This document shows, piece after piece, positions 1-8,090 of a stretch of DNA of 64,000 bases (the stretch's first letter is position 1; each line of letters opens with the position of its first letter). The stretch spans positions 1,240,001 through 1,304,000 of the forward strand of contig CAXPOZ010000001.1 of assembly GCA_964219355.1 (NCBI GenBank), read 5' to 3'. Both the position numbers and the translations under genes were made by a program. The notes under the pieces were generated by a model. The model worked only from the letters and a program-made list of their open reading frames with translations, had not been told where the DNA came from and ran no database searches. The stretch comes from Parvularcula sp964219355. GTDB lineage: Bacteria > Pseudomonadota > Alphaproteobacteria > Caulobacterales > Parvularculaceae.

Positions 1-6
1 AAGCCG

Positions 7-21
7 TTAACAGCGTCTTAA
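7..21 (+). promoter_or_regulatory. CtrA-type full site TTAA-N7-TTAA
   Basis: TTAA at 7-10 and TTAA at 18-21 are separated by exactly seven bases, the full recognition pattern of the alphaproteobacterial response regulator CtrA. It lies 65 bases upstream of the ATG of the first gene, a distance compatible with direct promoter control. Binding is inferred from the pattern only; the sequence further left is not available. Confidence 0.5.
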
Positions 22-85
22 TGGCCCATTTGGGGGTGCCGTCGGGATGCGGTGTACGCCGCTCGTCGGGCGAAGGGGAAAAGTG

Positions 86-1303
86 ATGGCTGACTTGCCG
101 ATGCGACTGGTTGATGTGTTCTCGTCGCCACTGGGAATGATGGTGCTGATATTGGCGTTTCTGGGCATTGCCGGAACCATCGCCTGGGCGTTCTGGGACA
201 AGCAGCGCGCCGGGCACTCCGCCACCGCGACCAACATGCCGCTGACGCCTGTTGCACCGCCCATGCTCAATCCGAATGTGACGCGCCCCGCGATCCAGAC
301 CAGCGTTGGCAGCGGCGCTGATGGCGGCCTTCGCAATATCGTCATCGCCATCATCGGCATTGTCGCCGTGATCATCGGCGCGCAATTCGCGATCGGCCGC
401 GGCGGTGAGCAGGCCGGCGCACAAAGCGCTGGAAATAATACGCCTGCGGATGACCCGATCAACACGGCTTCCGTGCCGTCCTCCGCCCCGGTTCTCGTCG
501 ATTGCGACGAAGGCCCGGTCTGGACCAAGCGCGATGAAGACCGCGACGTGATTGTCGGGATCGAGCGTGAGCCGATCAAATCCTATGTCATCTGCGCGGG
601 CCGCCAGTCGGCTCAGTTCGATGTGATTGATTTCATGGCCGAAGAAGATGGCGCCTTTATCTTCGAACCGGTCTGGCATCCGGTCGACCTGCCGGTGCTG
701 GGTACACGGAATGACGAGTTCTACTACAAGCGTGAGTTCGCGCTGTCGCGGGATGAGTTCAACATGGTCGCAGGGCCGGGTTCGAATGTTTCCGACTACG
801 ACCTGTTCCTCGCAATTGGTCTTGCTGGCTGGGACATCGAAAGCGGTGTTGCGGATCAGCGCGCCGCCAATCGCGGCTTCCACATTGCGCGCTATGTGCT
901 TGAAGAATTGCGCGGTGAAGAAGACGCCAATGACTGCCGCAGCCCGGCTGTCGTTTATGCGCTTTCCGTTGGTCAGTACCAGCCGGGCGGCTCGACTGCA
1001 GCGGCTGAGAATGTCGCTGAGGCGACACGCAAGATGGTTGGCGCCGGTACACCAGTTGCTCAACTGACGCGCCAGTCCGCACCGATCCTCTTCGGCGTGC
1101 GCTATCTTCAGAAAAGCGAGATCGTCCCGAAAAACGAAACCCAGGCTGAGCGCCGCGCTCGTGCGGAACGCCAGCATCGGGCGCTGATCGAGGACTTCCT
1201 GCGCTCACAAGGCTCCAGCATTGCCGGCTTCAACCTTCGGGAATTCGGCACACCGCAGACCCTGTTCGTTGAGCGGGCCTGCTCACGCGCCGCGATCCAG
1301 TAA
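86..1303 (+). CDS. Hypothetical protein with two membrane helices
   Basis: I do not recognise this family. The 405-residue product has two hydrophobic segments (about residues 18-37 and 84-105) joined by a Pro/Thr-rich linker, then a roughly 300-residue soluble domain with few cysteines and an Arg/Glu-rich stretch near the end. The soluble part is probably on the periplasmic side, but that is inference. The ATG at 86 was chosen because an aaggggaa purine stretch precedes it at normal spacing; an in-frame ATG at 47 would add 13 residues that look untranslated. A CtrA-type site lies upstream, so cell-cycle-linked expression is possible. Confidence 0.7.
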   Translation: MADLPMRLVDVFSSPLGMMVLILAFLGIAGTIAWAFWDKQRAGHSATATNMPLTPVAPPMLNPNVTRPAIQTSVGSGADGGLRNIVIAIIGIVAVIIGAQFAIGRGGEQAGAQSAGNNTPADDPINTASVPSSAPVLVDCDEGPVWTKRDEDRDVIVGIEREPIKSYVICAGRQSAQFDVIDFMAEEDGAFIFEPVWHPVDLPVLGTRNDEFYYKREFALSRDEFNMVAGPGSNVSDYDLFLAIGLAGWDIESGVADQRAANRGFHIARYVLEELRGEEDANDCRSPAVVYALSVGQYQPGGSTAAAENVAEATRKMVGAGTPVAQLTRQSAPILFGVRYLQKSEIVPKNETQAERRARAERQHRALIEDFLRSQGSSIAGFNLREFGTPQTLFVERACSRAAIQ

Positions 1304-1353
1304 GGCGGCGCGTCAGGCTGGCGTGCGGCGGAACCTTGGTGTAGGCCCGCCGG

Positions 1354-2154
1354 ATGCGCCTCTCCACATGGAACATTAATTCCGTCCGCTTACGTATTGG
1401 TCTTGTTGAACGATTCCTGAAAGAGGCGTCGCCTGACGTTCTCTGCCTGCAGGAAATCAAGTGCCAGAACGATCAGTTCCCGGCCAAAGCCTTCATCAAG
1501 GCAGGCTATGAGCACCACGCCGTGCACGGCCAGAAGGGCTATCACGGTGTCGCCATCGTCTCGCGCATTCCGTTTAAAGAGGTCGAGACCCGGCAGTTTT
1601 GCGGCGAGGCAGATTGCCGTCATGTCGCGGTGACCTTCGAGGACGACACCCTGCTTCACAATTTCTATGTCCCTGCGGGCGGCGATGAGCCGGACCCGGA
1701 GAAGAACCCGAAATTTGCGCATAAGCTGGCCTTCGTCGAGGAGATGACGAAGATGTTCCGGCGCACCGGCAATCGCCCGCAGATCCTTGTCGGGGATCTC
1801 AATATTGCGCCGCATGAGAACGATGTGTGGTCACACAAACAGCTTCTCAAAGTCGTCTCGCACACCCCGCCCGAAACCGAGCGGATGGCAAAACTTATCA
1901 AAGCGGCGCCCTTCATTGACGTCATGCGAGAGCTGACGCCTGAGGATGAGAAGCTTTATACGTGGTGGTCCTATCGCGCGCGCGACTGGAAGGCCTCAAA
2001 CCGCGGTCGCCGTCTCGATCATATCTGGGTGACCGAACCCTTGCGTGAGCGGGCGATGAAAGCGGGCGCGGGCGCCTTCACGATCCATGAGGATGCGCGC
2101 GGCTGGGAGAAGCCCTCCGACCACGTCCCCGTCACCCTCGATTTTGCCGAATAG
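1354..2154 (+). CDS. xthA: Exodeoxyribonuclease III
   Basis: This 266-residue protein is a full-length exonuclease III/AP endonuclease of the EEP fold, which cuts DNA 5' to abasic sites and trims 3' ends in base-excision repair. The family landmarks are present in order: WNINS with Asn7, LQEIKC with the metal ligand Glu34, GDLNIAP near residue 150 with the catalytic Asp and Asn, LDHIW near 228 and the terminal SDHVPV carrying the catalytic His. It stands alone, convergent with the MarR-like gene, with a shared terminator hairpin between them. No strong Shine-Dalgarno precedes the ATG, but the N-terminus matches the family exactly. Confidence 0.95.
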   Translation: MRLSTWNINSVRLRIGLVERFLKEASPDVLCLQEIKCQNDQFPAKAFIKAGYEHHAVHGQKGYHGVAIVSRIPFKEVETRQFCGEADCRHVAVTFEDDTLLHNFYVPAGGDEPDPEKNPKFAHKLAFVEEMTKMFRRTGNRPQILVGDLNIAPHENDVWSHKQLLKVVSHTPPETERMAKLIKAAPFIDVMRELTPEDEKLYTWWSYRARDWKASNRGRRLDHIWVTEPLRERAMKAGAGAFTIHEDARGWEKPSDHVPVTLDFAE

Positions 2155-2169
2155 CTGACCCGACACGAA

Positions 2170-2197
2170 AAACGCCGCCCCGAAAGGAGCGGCGTTT
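2170..2197 (+). terminator. Rho-independent-type hairpin between convergent genes
   Basis: A 9-bp perfect stem (aaacgccgc pairing with gcggcgttt) closes a 10-base loop right after the xthA stop. A-rich and T-rich flanks allow it to act on both strands. It probably ends xthA and also the convergent regulator gene. Confidence 0.7.
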
Positions 2198-2212
2198 CTG
2201 ATTTCTGCCTTA

Positions 2213-2235
2213 ATGGCCGGAGGATGTCCGGCCAT
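2213..2235 (-). terminator. Second hairpin downstream of the MarR-like gene
   Basis: An 8-bp perfect inverted repeat (atggccgg, 7-base spacer, ccggccat) sits 13 bases beyond the stop of the minus-strand regulator gene. There is no strong T-run, so it may stabilise mRNA ends rather than terminate by itself. Confidence 0.4.
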
Positions 2236-2248
2236 CAGTGCGGGAAGC

Positions 2249-2905
2249 TTAGCGCTTCTTGGCAGCCGTCTTGCGCTTGGCAGGAGCCTTACGCTTGGCC
2301 GGAGCAGCTTTCTTCTTCGCAGGAGCAGCTTTCTTCTTGGCCGGAGCGGCTTTCTTTTTAGCCGGAGCTTTTTTCTTGGCCGGAGCCTTCTTCTTCTTAG
2401 CCGGAGCTTTCTTCTTCTTGGCCGGAGCTTTTTTCTTGGCCGGTGCGCGGCGCGGCGCCATGGCTTCAGCTTCGATTTTGTCGAGAGCTTCAGCGTAGGA
2501 CTGCAGAGCCTTCATGAAAGCGCCCTGTTGCGTTTTCGGCAGCATGTTGAGGGCTTTATCTTCAGCCGACATCACTTTGCCTTCAGCAGCGCTGAGCATT
2601 TTCTTGCCAGCTGCGGTCAGTTTGACTGCGTTTGCGCGGGCATCGTCTTTGGTGCGCTGACGAGCCAGGAGGCCTTTTTTCGTCAGACGGGCGATCATGT
2701 CAGCCAGCGTCGACCGGTCGATACCGGTGCGGCGGACGAGATCGGTTTGGCTCAGGCCTTCGTCCTGGGCCACCGTGTGAAGCACGGCAAACTGGCGCGG
2801 GGTCGGGCCACCGGCGCCAACACCGCTTTTGTACAGATCATCAGCATATTGCTGAGCACGGCGCAGAAGGTGGCCGGGGGATTGTTTGAGGTCGAATTTC
2901 GCCAT
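2249..2905 (-). CDS. MarR-family regulator fused to a histone H1-like Lys/Ala tail
   Basis: Residues about 10-140 form a MarR-type winged-helix domain: PTPRQFAVL helix, LSQTDLVRRTGIDRSTLADMI recognition segment and a wing with RQRTKDDARAN. Residues about 150-218 are an uninterrupted basic tail made of nine APAKKK-type repeats ending in AAKKR, like the C-terminal domain of eukaryotic histone H1 and of bacterial H1-like proteins. The winged helix would give sequence-specific binding, while the tail should bind DNA non-specifically or compact it. The tail repeat DNA is itself periodic and prone to length change. The gene is monocistronic; its promoter lies in the 210-bp gap to the Nudix gene. 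The fusion is in one unbroken frame; the role is unknown. Confidence 0.9.
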   Translation of the reverse strand: MAKFDLKQSPGHLLRRAQQYADDLYKSGVGAGGPTPRQFAVLHTVAQDEGLSQTDLVRRTGIDRSTLADMIARLTKKGLLARQRTKDDARANAVKLTAAGKKMLSAAEGKVMSAEDKALNMLPKTQQGAFMKALQSYAEALDKIEAEAMAPRRAPAKKKAPAKKKKAPAKKKKAPAKKKAPAKKKAAPAKKKAAPAKKKAAPAKRKAPAKRKTAAKKR

Positions 2906-3116
2906 CGGGATCGCTCTTTGGTCTCTTTCTGGGCGGGGTTATTTAAATGGTCCGCCTTCGGGTTTGACATAACGAGAGCGGATTGGCCGCCCCCAGAAGT
3001 TCTTTGTGCCGTGTCATGGCGCATTGAACGCAGGATAGATGGCACGGTTCAGTTAAAGAACGCTTGCAAAATGATGAGGTTCGGGTACGGATGCAAGACT
3101 TTTTGCTGCCGAAACG

Positions 3117-3695
3117 ATGGATTCTCACGATTCGGAGCACCTTTGGAGGCAATTTTTGGCCCATAAGGAAGATTTGTCCCCGTCATTTCGTCTCGAGATC
3201 CCTTCTGGAGACGATCGGGAAAGGTCCGTCTGCACCCGGTGTAGCTTCATCGACTACCGAAACCCTCGCATCGTGGTGGGTAGCGTGGCCACGGACGATT
3301 CCGGCCGGATTCTACTCTGTCAGCGGGCGATCGAACCCAGAAAAGGCTGGTGGACACTGCCTGCGGGCTATCTGGAGACGAATGAAAGTGCCGAAGCGGG
3401 TGCTCGCCGCGAAGCGCGGGAAGAGGCGGGAGCGAAGCTCGAGATTGACCGTCTGCTCGCGGTCTATTCGCTGCCGCGCATCAGCCAGGTCCAGCTGATG
3501 TACCGTGCGCGGCTGACCAACCCGGAAACTATTGCGGCAGGTCCGGAAAGCGAAGACCTGATGCTGGTGGCGTTCGAGGATATTCCCTGGCCAGACCTCG
3601 CCTTTCCCTCCGTGTCCTGGGCGCTCAAAGACTGGCGCGCGGTCGTGGGGCAGGCGGACTTTGCCGTACGGAGTAATCCGGCAGAGGGGCTCTAG
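3117..3695 (+). CDS. Nudix hydrolase with N-terminal half zinc ribbon
   Basis: The 192-residue protein carries a complete Nudix box at about residues 84-106 (G-X5-E-X7-REAREEAG), the Mg-binding motif that hydrolyses nucleoside diphosphates linked to another moiety. A CTRC pair at residues 39-42 just before the fold is typical of the zinc-ribbon Nudix subgroup related to NADH pyrophosphatase, although only one cysteine pair is visible. The substrate cannot be told from sequence. The start lies at the ATG in a region with little Shine-Dalgarno signal; no better start exists before the CTRC motif. Confidence 0.88.
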   Translation: MDSHDSEHLWRQFLAHKEDLSPSFRLEIPSGDDRERSVCTRCSFIDYRNPRIVVGSVATDDSGRILLCQRAIEPRKGWWTLPAGYLETNESAEAGARREAREEAGAKLEIDRLLAVYSLPRISQVQLMYRARLTNPETIAAGPESEDLMLVAFEDIPWPDLAFPSVSWALKDWRAVVGQADFAVRSNPAEGL

Positions 3696-3720
3696 GGTTC
3701 TTCTAAATTGCAGGCAGGGC

Positions 3721-4413
3721 CTACGCCTTGTCGCCTTCTTCCTCTGCAGCGGTGTGCTTCATAATGAAGGGCATGTTGGCGGCGATGAAGGCAAAGGATG
3801 CAATCGGATAGCCGAATGATTTGATCTTCACCCATGTGCCTTCGCCGTCACAGAAGGCATCGGGCGCACAGCCTGCCGTCAGGGTGCGCCAGAAGATCTC
3901 GTTCATCACAGCGGCGACAACAAGAAAGCCGATGAAGCGCCAGCTCAGCGTACGCCATGCGGCCTCCGGCATATCAAAAGCCCCATCAAAGGCGGATTTA
4001 AGAAAAGTCCGGCCCGAGAGCAGTCCGCCTGCCAGCAGCGCGGCGAAGAAGCCATAGATGATGGTCGGCTTGATATAAAAGAATGTCTTGGACTGGAAAA
4101 TGAAGGTCAGCGCACCGAGGACGATCATGATCAGGCTGGAAACCAGCAGCATCGGCGCGATCCGCCGTGTCTTGATCAGTGAATAGCCGAGCGCGATGAT
4201 CAGCACGGGCAGCATCATGGCGAGCGCCAGATAAAGCTCATGACCTTCCTTGCCAAAGAATGTGGTGCCCGCGATGCGATCGGCGACCGGCCCCAGTTTG
4301 GCATGCAGGAAAAAGCCGAGGAGGAAGACGGCGATCGGGCCCAGTTCGACCGCGAGTTTCTCACGGCCATCGAGTTTGGCCTTCGCCGGGGCGTTACTGG
4401 TTACGTCTGTCAT
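3721..4413 (-). CDS. yciB: Inner-membrane septation protein YciB/IspZ family
   Basis: A 230-residue polytopic protein with about six hydrophobic segments, carrying the family signature near the N-terminus (LAVELGPIAVFLLGFF) and the later PTIIYGFFAALLAGG and LSWRFIGFLVVAAVMNEIFWR segments. YciB/IspZ proteins sit in the inner membrane and are linked to envelope synthesis and septation; biochemical function is not settled. It begins 7 bases after ftsY and is the last gene of a minus-strand operon dapF-mtaB-ftsY-yciB, an order common in alphaproteobacteria. Confidence 0.9.
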   Translation of the reverse strand: MTDVTSNAPAKAKLDGREKLAVELGPIAVFLLGFFLHAKLGPVADRIAGTTFFGKEGHELYLALAMMLPVLIIALGYSLIKTRRIAPMLLVSSLIMIVLGALTFIFQSKTFFYIKPTIIYGFFAALLAGGLLSGRTFLKSAFDGAFDMPEAAWRTLSWRFIGFLVVAAVMNEIFWRTLTAGCAPDAFCDGEGTWVKIKSFGYPIASFAFIAANMPFIMKHTAAEEEGDKA

Positions 4414-4420
4414 CTGATGG

Positions 4421-5890
4421 TCACTCCCCCCGAGCCGTCAGGGCTTTTGCAAATTCCTCGGCGTCAAAGGCCTGCAGGTCTTCTACCGCTTCGCCAACGC
4501 CAATGTAATGGATCGGCAGGGCGAATTTATCGCCCAGCGCGACCAGCACACCGCCGCGCGCCGTACCGTCAAGCTTAGTCATGATCAGGCCCGAAACCGC
4601 CGCAGTCTGAAGGAAATTCTCTGCCTGGCTCAGCGCATTCTGGCCGACCGTCGCATCAAGCACCAGCACGGTGTCGTGCGGCGCGTCGGGCACGAGCTTT
4701 TTGATGACCCGGACAATCTTGCCCAACTCTTCCATCAATTCCTTGCGGTTCTGCAGCCGCCCGGCGGTGTCGATCAGGACGACATCGATGTTTTCTTCCT
4801 GCGCGCGCTTGATCGCATCAAAGGCAAGGCCCGCCGCATCCGCGCCTTGTTCCTTGGCAACGACCGGTACGCCGACGCGTTCGCCCCAGACGGTGAGCTG
4901 TTCGATGGCGGCTGCACGGAACGTATCGCCCGCAGCGAGAAGGACCGACTGTCCCTCATCGGAGAATTTCTTGGCGAGCTTGCCGATAGTCGTTGTTTTC
5001 CCTGCGCCGTTTACCCCCGTCATCAGGATGACATGCGGGCGGTGCGCGGGGTTCACTTCCAGCGGCGCCTCGAGGTTTTTCAGGGTCGAGGCGACTTCTT
5101 CGGCGAGGATCGCGCGGACCTCTTCATCGCTGATCTCCTGATCATACTTCGTCTTTGACAGGGTCGTGATGATCCGCGTTGCCGCCGGCAGGCCGAGATC
5201 CGCCGTGATCAGAAGGTCTTCGAGTTCTTCGAGCGTTTCGTCATCGAGCTTGCGCTTGGTGAAGATGTCGCCAATCCCGCCCGACAGTTTGGCGGATGTT
5301 TTGGCGAGACCCTCGCGCAGGCGCGCAAAAAGGCCGCCGCGTTTTTTGGGCTTTTCAGGTTCCGGCTCGGCGGGGGTATCGGCTGCCTGCTGGTCCTCAT
5401 CGGCAATTTCCGGCGCGAGAGCGGCGGGCACGTCATGCTCACCGCGAAGAGGCGCAGGGTCTTCTTCTGGTTCCGGATCATCACCTTCGGTCAGCTCTTC
5501 TTTATATATCTCGGCTTCGGCCTTGCGCTCGGCCTCTTCTTCTACGGCGTGAAGGTCATCTTCGTCGGCTACTTCCGGCGCCATGGCGTGCGAGATGTCA
5601 TCATGATCATCCGCAGGCGTCTCGGCGACGGGTTCCGGATCGGGCTCACTTTCGGGGACAAGGACGACCGGCTCTTCGCCTTCTTCGATGGTGCTGTGTG
5701 CCGCATCGAGGTCTTCCATCTCCTCTTCTTCCGTTTGCGGCGCGTAATTCTCCGCGTTCACGTCAGAAGAGGGCTCTTCCTCAACCGCCGCCGGCGCGTC
5801 TTCCGCAACGACCTCTTCGGCGAGTTCTTCGGCATCGGCTTTCGGCTTGCGGCCAAAGAGCCGTCCGAACAGACCTTTTTTCTCAGCCAC
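4421..5890 (-). CDS. ftsY: Signal recognition particle receptor FtsY
   Basis: FtsY is the SRP receptor GTPase that docks ribosome-SRP complexes at the inner membrane. The C-terminal NG domain (about residues 190-489) shows GVNGAGKTTTIGKLA (P-loop), DTFRAAAIEQL, DTAGR, TKLDGTARGG and the final GVGEAVEDLQAFDAEEF. The first about 190 residues are a long, very acidic A domain preceded by the basic GLFGRLFGRK membrane-contact segment. I start it at GTG 5890, because GGAGG lies six bases upstream, giving an 8-base overlap with the end of mtaB; an ATG at 5908 lacks such a site. The SRP RNA gene is also in this window (47.7 kb). Confidence 0.95.
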   Translation of the reverse strand: MAEKKGLFGRLFGRKPKADAEELAEEVVAEDAPAAVEEEPSSDVNAENYAPQTEEEEMEDLDAAHSTIEEGEEPVVLVPESEPDPEPVAETPADDHDDISHAMAPEVADEDDLHAVEEEAERKAEAEIYKEELTEGDDPEPEEDPAPLRGEHDVPAALAPEIADEDQQAADTPAEPEPEKPKKRGGLFARLREGLAKTSAKLSGGIGDIFTKRKLDDETLEELEDLLITADLGLPAATRIITTLSKTKYDQEISDEEVRAILAEEVASTLKNLEAPLEVNPAHRPHVILMTGVNGAGKTTTIGKLAKKFSDEGQSVLLAAGDTFRAAAIEQLTVWGERVGVPVVAKEQGADAAGLAFDAIKRAQEENIDVVLIDTAGRLQNRKELMEELGKIVRVIKKLVPDAPHDTVLVLDATVGQNALSQAENFLQTAAVSGLIMTKLDGTARGGVLVALGDKFALPIHYIGVGEAVEDLQAFDAEEFAKALTARGE

Positions 5891-7160
5891 AGGCGGCCTC
5901 CAGTTCATCGGTGATCATCTCGCCCGTCAGGCGCCGTCCGTCATGTCCGCTGATACGCACCACTTCGCGCGCGCCTTTGGGCAGCGGGATATCTAGCGCG
6001 ATGTCGGTGAAATCGTTCAGCTTGCCAATTGCCTGGCCGTGCCGGTTCATCTCGACAAGGACGGACCGGGTCTCCCCCAGATGGCGGCCCAGATGGTCGC
6101 GCAGGGCAAGGTCGGCGCAGTCGCGCAGGCGCGCAGCGCGGGCCTTGACCTCGTCGCGGGGCAGCTGAGGCATTTTGGCCGCCGGCGTGCCGACCCTCGG
6201 CGAGAAGGGGAAGACATGCACAAAGGCAAGCCCGCATTCCTCAACAAGGCGCAGCGAGTATTTGAACATCTCTTCAGTTTCGGTCGGAAAGCCAGCAATC
6301 AGGTCCGCGCCGAAAGCGATTTCTGGCCGCGCGGCTTTCAGCCGCTGGCAGAGCGCAATGGCGTCCTCGCGGGAATGCCGCCTTTTCATCCGTTTCAGGA
6401 TCATATTGTCCCCGGCCTGCAAGGAGAGGTGTAGGTGAGGGGCAATGCGCGCCTCCTCCGTGACCAGACGGAAAAGCCTGTCATCGATTTCCGCGCCATC
6501 GATCGAGGAAAGCCGGATGCCGATCTCTTCCGGCAACGCCTCCAGCAATGCCTCGATCGGATCGGCCAGCGTCATGCCCTCGCCAAGGTCAGGCCCGTAA
6601 GAGGTGAGATCGACCCCGGTCAGGACAATCTCCCGCGCGCCCGCTTGAGCCAGCTCCAGCGCTTCGGCGGCACAGTCCTCGGGCCGCTTCGAGCGCGCTT
6701 TGCCCCGGCCAAACGGGATGATGCAGAAGGTGCAGCGGTGATCGCAGCCATTCTGGACTTCAAGATGCGCGCGCGCCTCGACGGTCGCCATGGGCGCAGG
6801 GCCTTTGGGCAGGTGCTCGCGATCAAAGACATCAGCGACTTCGCCGGGCGCGGCATAGGCTTCGGGCGCCAGCTTCTCGCCATTGCCGATCAGGGCGGAA
6901 ATCTCGGGCATGTCGGCAAAGCCGTCCGGGTCCGTCTGCACCGCGCACCCCGAAACAAGGATACGGGCATCGGGGTGCTGGCGGCGTGCCTTGCGGATCG
7001 CCTGACGGCTCTGGCGCACGGCCTCGCCGGTCACCGCGCAGGTGTTGATGACGACAAGTTCCCCCTCGGGCGTTGCCTCACGGGCCAGCCGCGCCATGCG
7101 TTCGGCCTCATAGGTATTGAGGCGGCAGCCGAGGCTGACGATATGCGGGGTCTGGGTCAT
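5883..7160 (-). CDS. mtaB: tRNA t6A37 methylthiotransferase MtaB
   Basis: A radical-SAM enzyme that adds a methylthio group to N6-threonylcarbamoyladenosine at tRNA position 37 (ms2t6A). The N-terminal LGCRLNTYEAERM gives the UPF0004 cluster domain with its first cysteine, and CDHRCTFCIIP is the CxxxCxxC radical-SAM motif; a TRAM-like end follows. I chose the ATG at 7160, which places the conserved N-terminus correctly. A GTG at 7211 overlapping the dapF stop (GTGA) would add 17 atypical residues but could couple translation. TsaB, needed for the t6A substrate, is encoded at 41 kb. Confidence 0.92.
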   Translation of the reverse strand: MTQTPHIVSLGCRLNTYEAERMARLAREATPEGELVVINTCAVTGEAVRQSRQAIRKARRQHPDARILVSGCAVQTDPDGFADMPEISALIGNGEKLAPEAYAAPGEVADVFDREHLPKGPAPMATVEARAHLEVQNGCDHRCTFCIIPFGRGKARSKRPEDCAAEALELAQAGAREIVLTGVDLTSYGPDLGEGMTLADPIEALLEALPEEIGIRLSSIDGAEIDDRLFRLVTEEARIAPHLHLSLQAGDNMILKRMKRRHSREDAIALCQRLKAARPEIAFGADLIAGFPTETEEMFKYSLRLVEECGLAFVHVFPFSPRVGTPAAKMPQLPRDEVKARAARLRDCADLALRDHLGRHLGETRSVLVEMNRHGQAIGKLNDFTDIALDIPLPKGAREVVRISGHDGRRLTGEMITDELEAACG

Positions 7161-7207
7161 GGAACGGCCTATGTGACGGTCCGGCTTCGCTCCGGCAAGG
7201 GGCGCCG

Positions 7208-8077
7208 TCACGCGACCGCGCCGAAAACCCCCTGCCGGGACAGCCTGATCGGCCCGGTCTTGAAGACGTGGTTCGTCGCCTCATCCCATTCAATGATCAG
7301 CGCGCCGCCCGGCATGTGAACGGTGGCTTTCCGGTCGGTCAGGCGCCGCCGCACGGCGGAGACGAGGGAGGCACAGGCGGCGGTGCCGCAGGCTTGCGTG
7401 AGGCCCACGCCGCGCTCCCATGTGCGCACGCGGAGGGTCTCCCGGTCCACAGCTTGCGCAACTGAGACATTGGCGCCTTCAGGATAGAGCGGGTGATGCT
7501 CGATCATCGGGCCGAACCGGTCGAGTGCCTGGGTGTCCACGTCCGCGACGAAAAAGACGCAATGCGGATTGCCCATGCTGATCGCAGACGGCCCCCACAG
7601 GACCGGCTTGTCGATGGGGCCGAGCTTGATGTCGATATAGCGGGTATCGTTCATCTCTTCCGCCAGCGGAATATCTTCCCAGCCGAGCTTTGGTTCGCCC
7701 ATATCGACCGTGATCTGGGCGTCGCCTGCGCGGGTGGCATAGAGCGGACCGGAGGGGGAGCCAAAGGTCAGCTCGCTCTCGCCTGTCTCCTCCATCAGGA
7801 GCCAGCCGACACAGCGCGAGGCATTCCCGCAGGCGCCCGCAAAGCTGCCATCAGTATTATAGATGATCATCGTGGTGCCGCCGGTCTCATCGAGAACAAG
7901 CCCGATGATCTGGTCACAGCCGAATGGCCCCTCGCGGTCCCCCAGATATTGCGCGGCTTCCCGCGTCAGCTCGCCGCCCCGGCGCAAATCGACAATGACA
8001 AAATCATTGCCCGCGCCGTCCATCTGCCAGAACGGGCAGCCATCAAGTACTCTAAGGGCGGGCGGAAGGTCGGACAT
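7208..8077 (-). CDS. dapF: Diaminopimelate epimerase
   Basis: DapF converts LL- to meso-diaminopimelate for lysine and peptidoglycan synthesis, using two cysteines without cofactor. Both catalytic cysteines are visible in conserved context: ACGNASRCVGW (about residue 85) and QACGTAAC (about residue 230), with GAGNDFV near the N-terminus. Length 289 is normal. It starts 13 bases after the stop of the upstream membrane protein gene, so it may be transcribed with the glycosyltransferase cluster as well as with mtaB-ftsY-yciB. A shorter start at the in-frame Met before DGAGNDF is possible. Confidence 0.95.
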   Translation of the reverse strand: MSDLPPALRVLDGCPFWQMDGAGNDFVIVDLRRGGELTREAAQYLGDREGPFGCDQIIGLVLDETGGTTMIIYNTDGSFAGACGNASRCVGWLLMEETGESELTFGSPSGPLYATRAGDAQITVDMGEPKLGWEDIPLAEEMNDTRYIDIKLGPIDKPVLWGPSAISMGNPHCVFFVADVDTQALDRFGPMIEHHPLYPEGANVSVAQAVDRETLRVRTWERGVGLTQACGTAACASLVSAVRRRLTDRKATVHMPGGALIIEWDEATNHVFKTGPIRLSRQGVFGAVA

Positions 8078-8090
8078 GGGGGCGGTGATC

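Noticed and set aside
2213..3166. 317-codon plus-strand frame opposite the MarR gene
   Set aside because: It is the mirror of the periodic Lys/Ala repeat and reads as Leu/Ser/Phe repeats; the minus-strand frame has a clear MarR domain.
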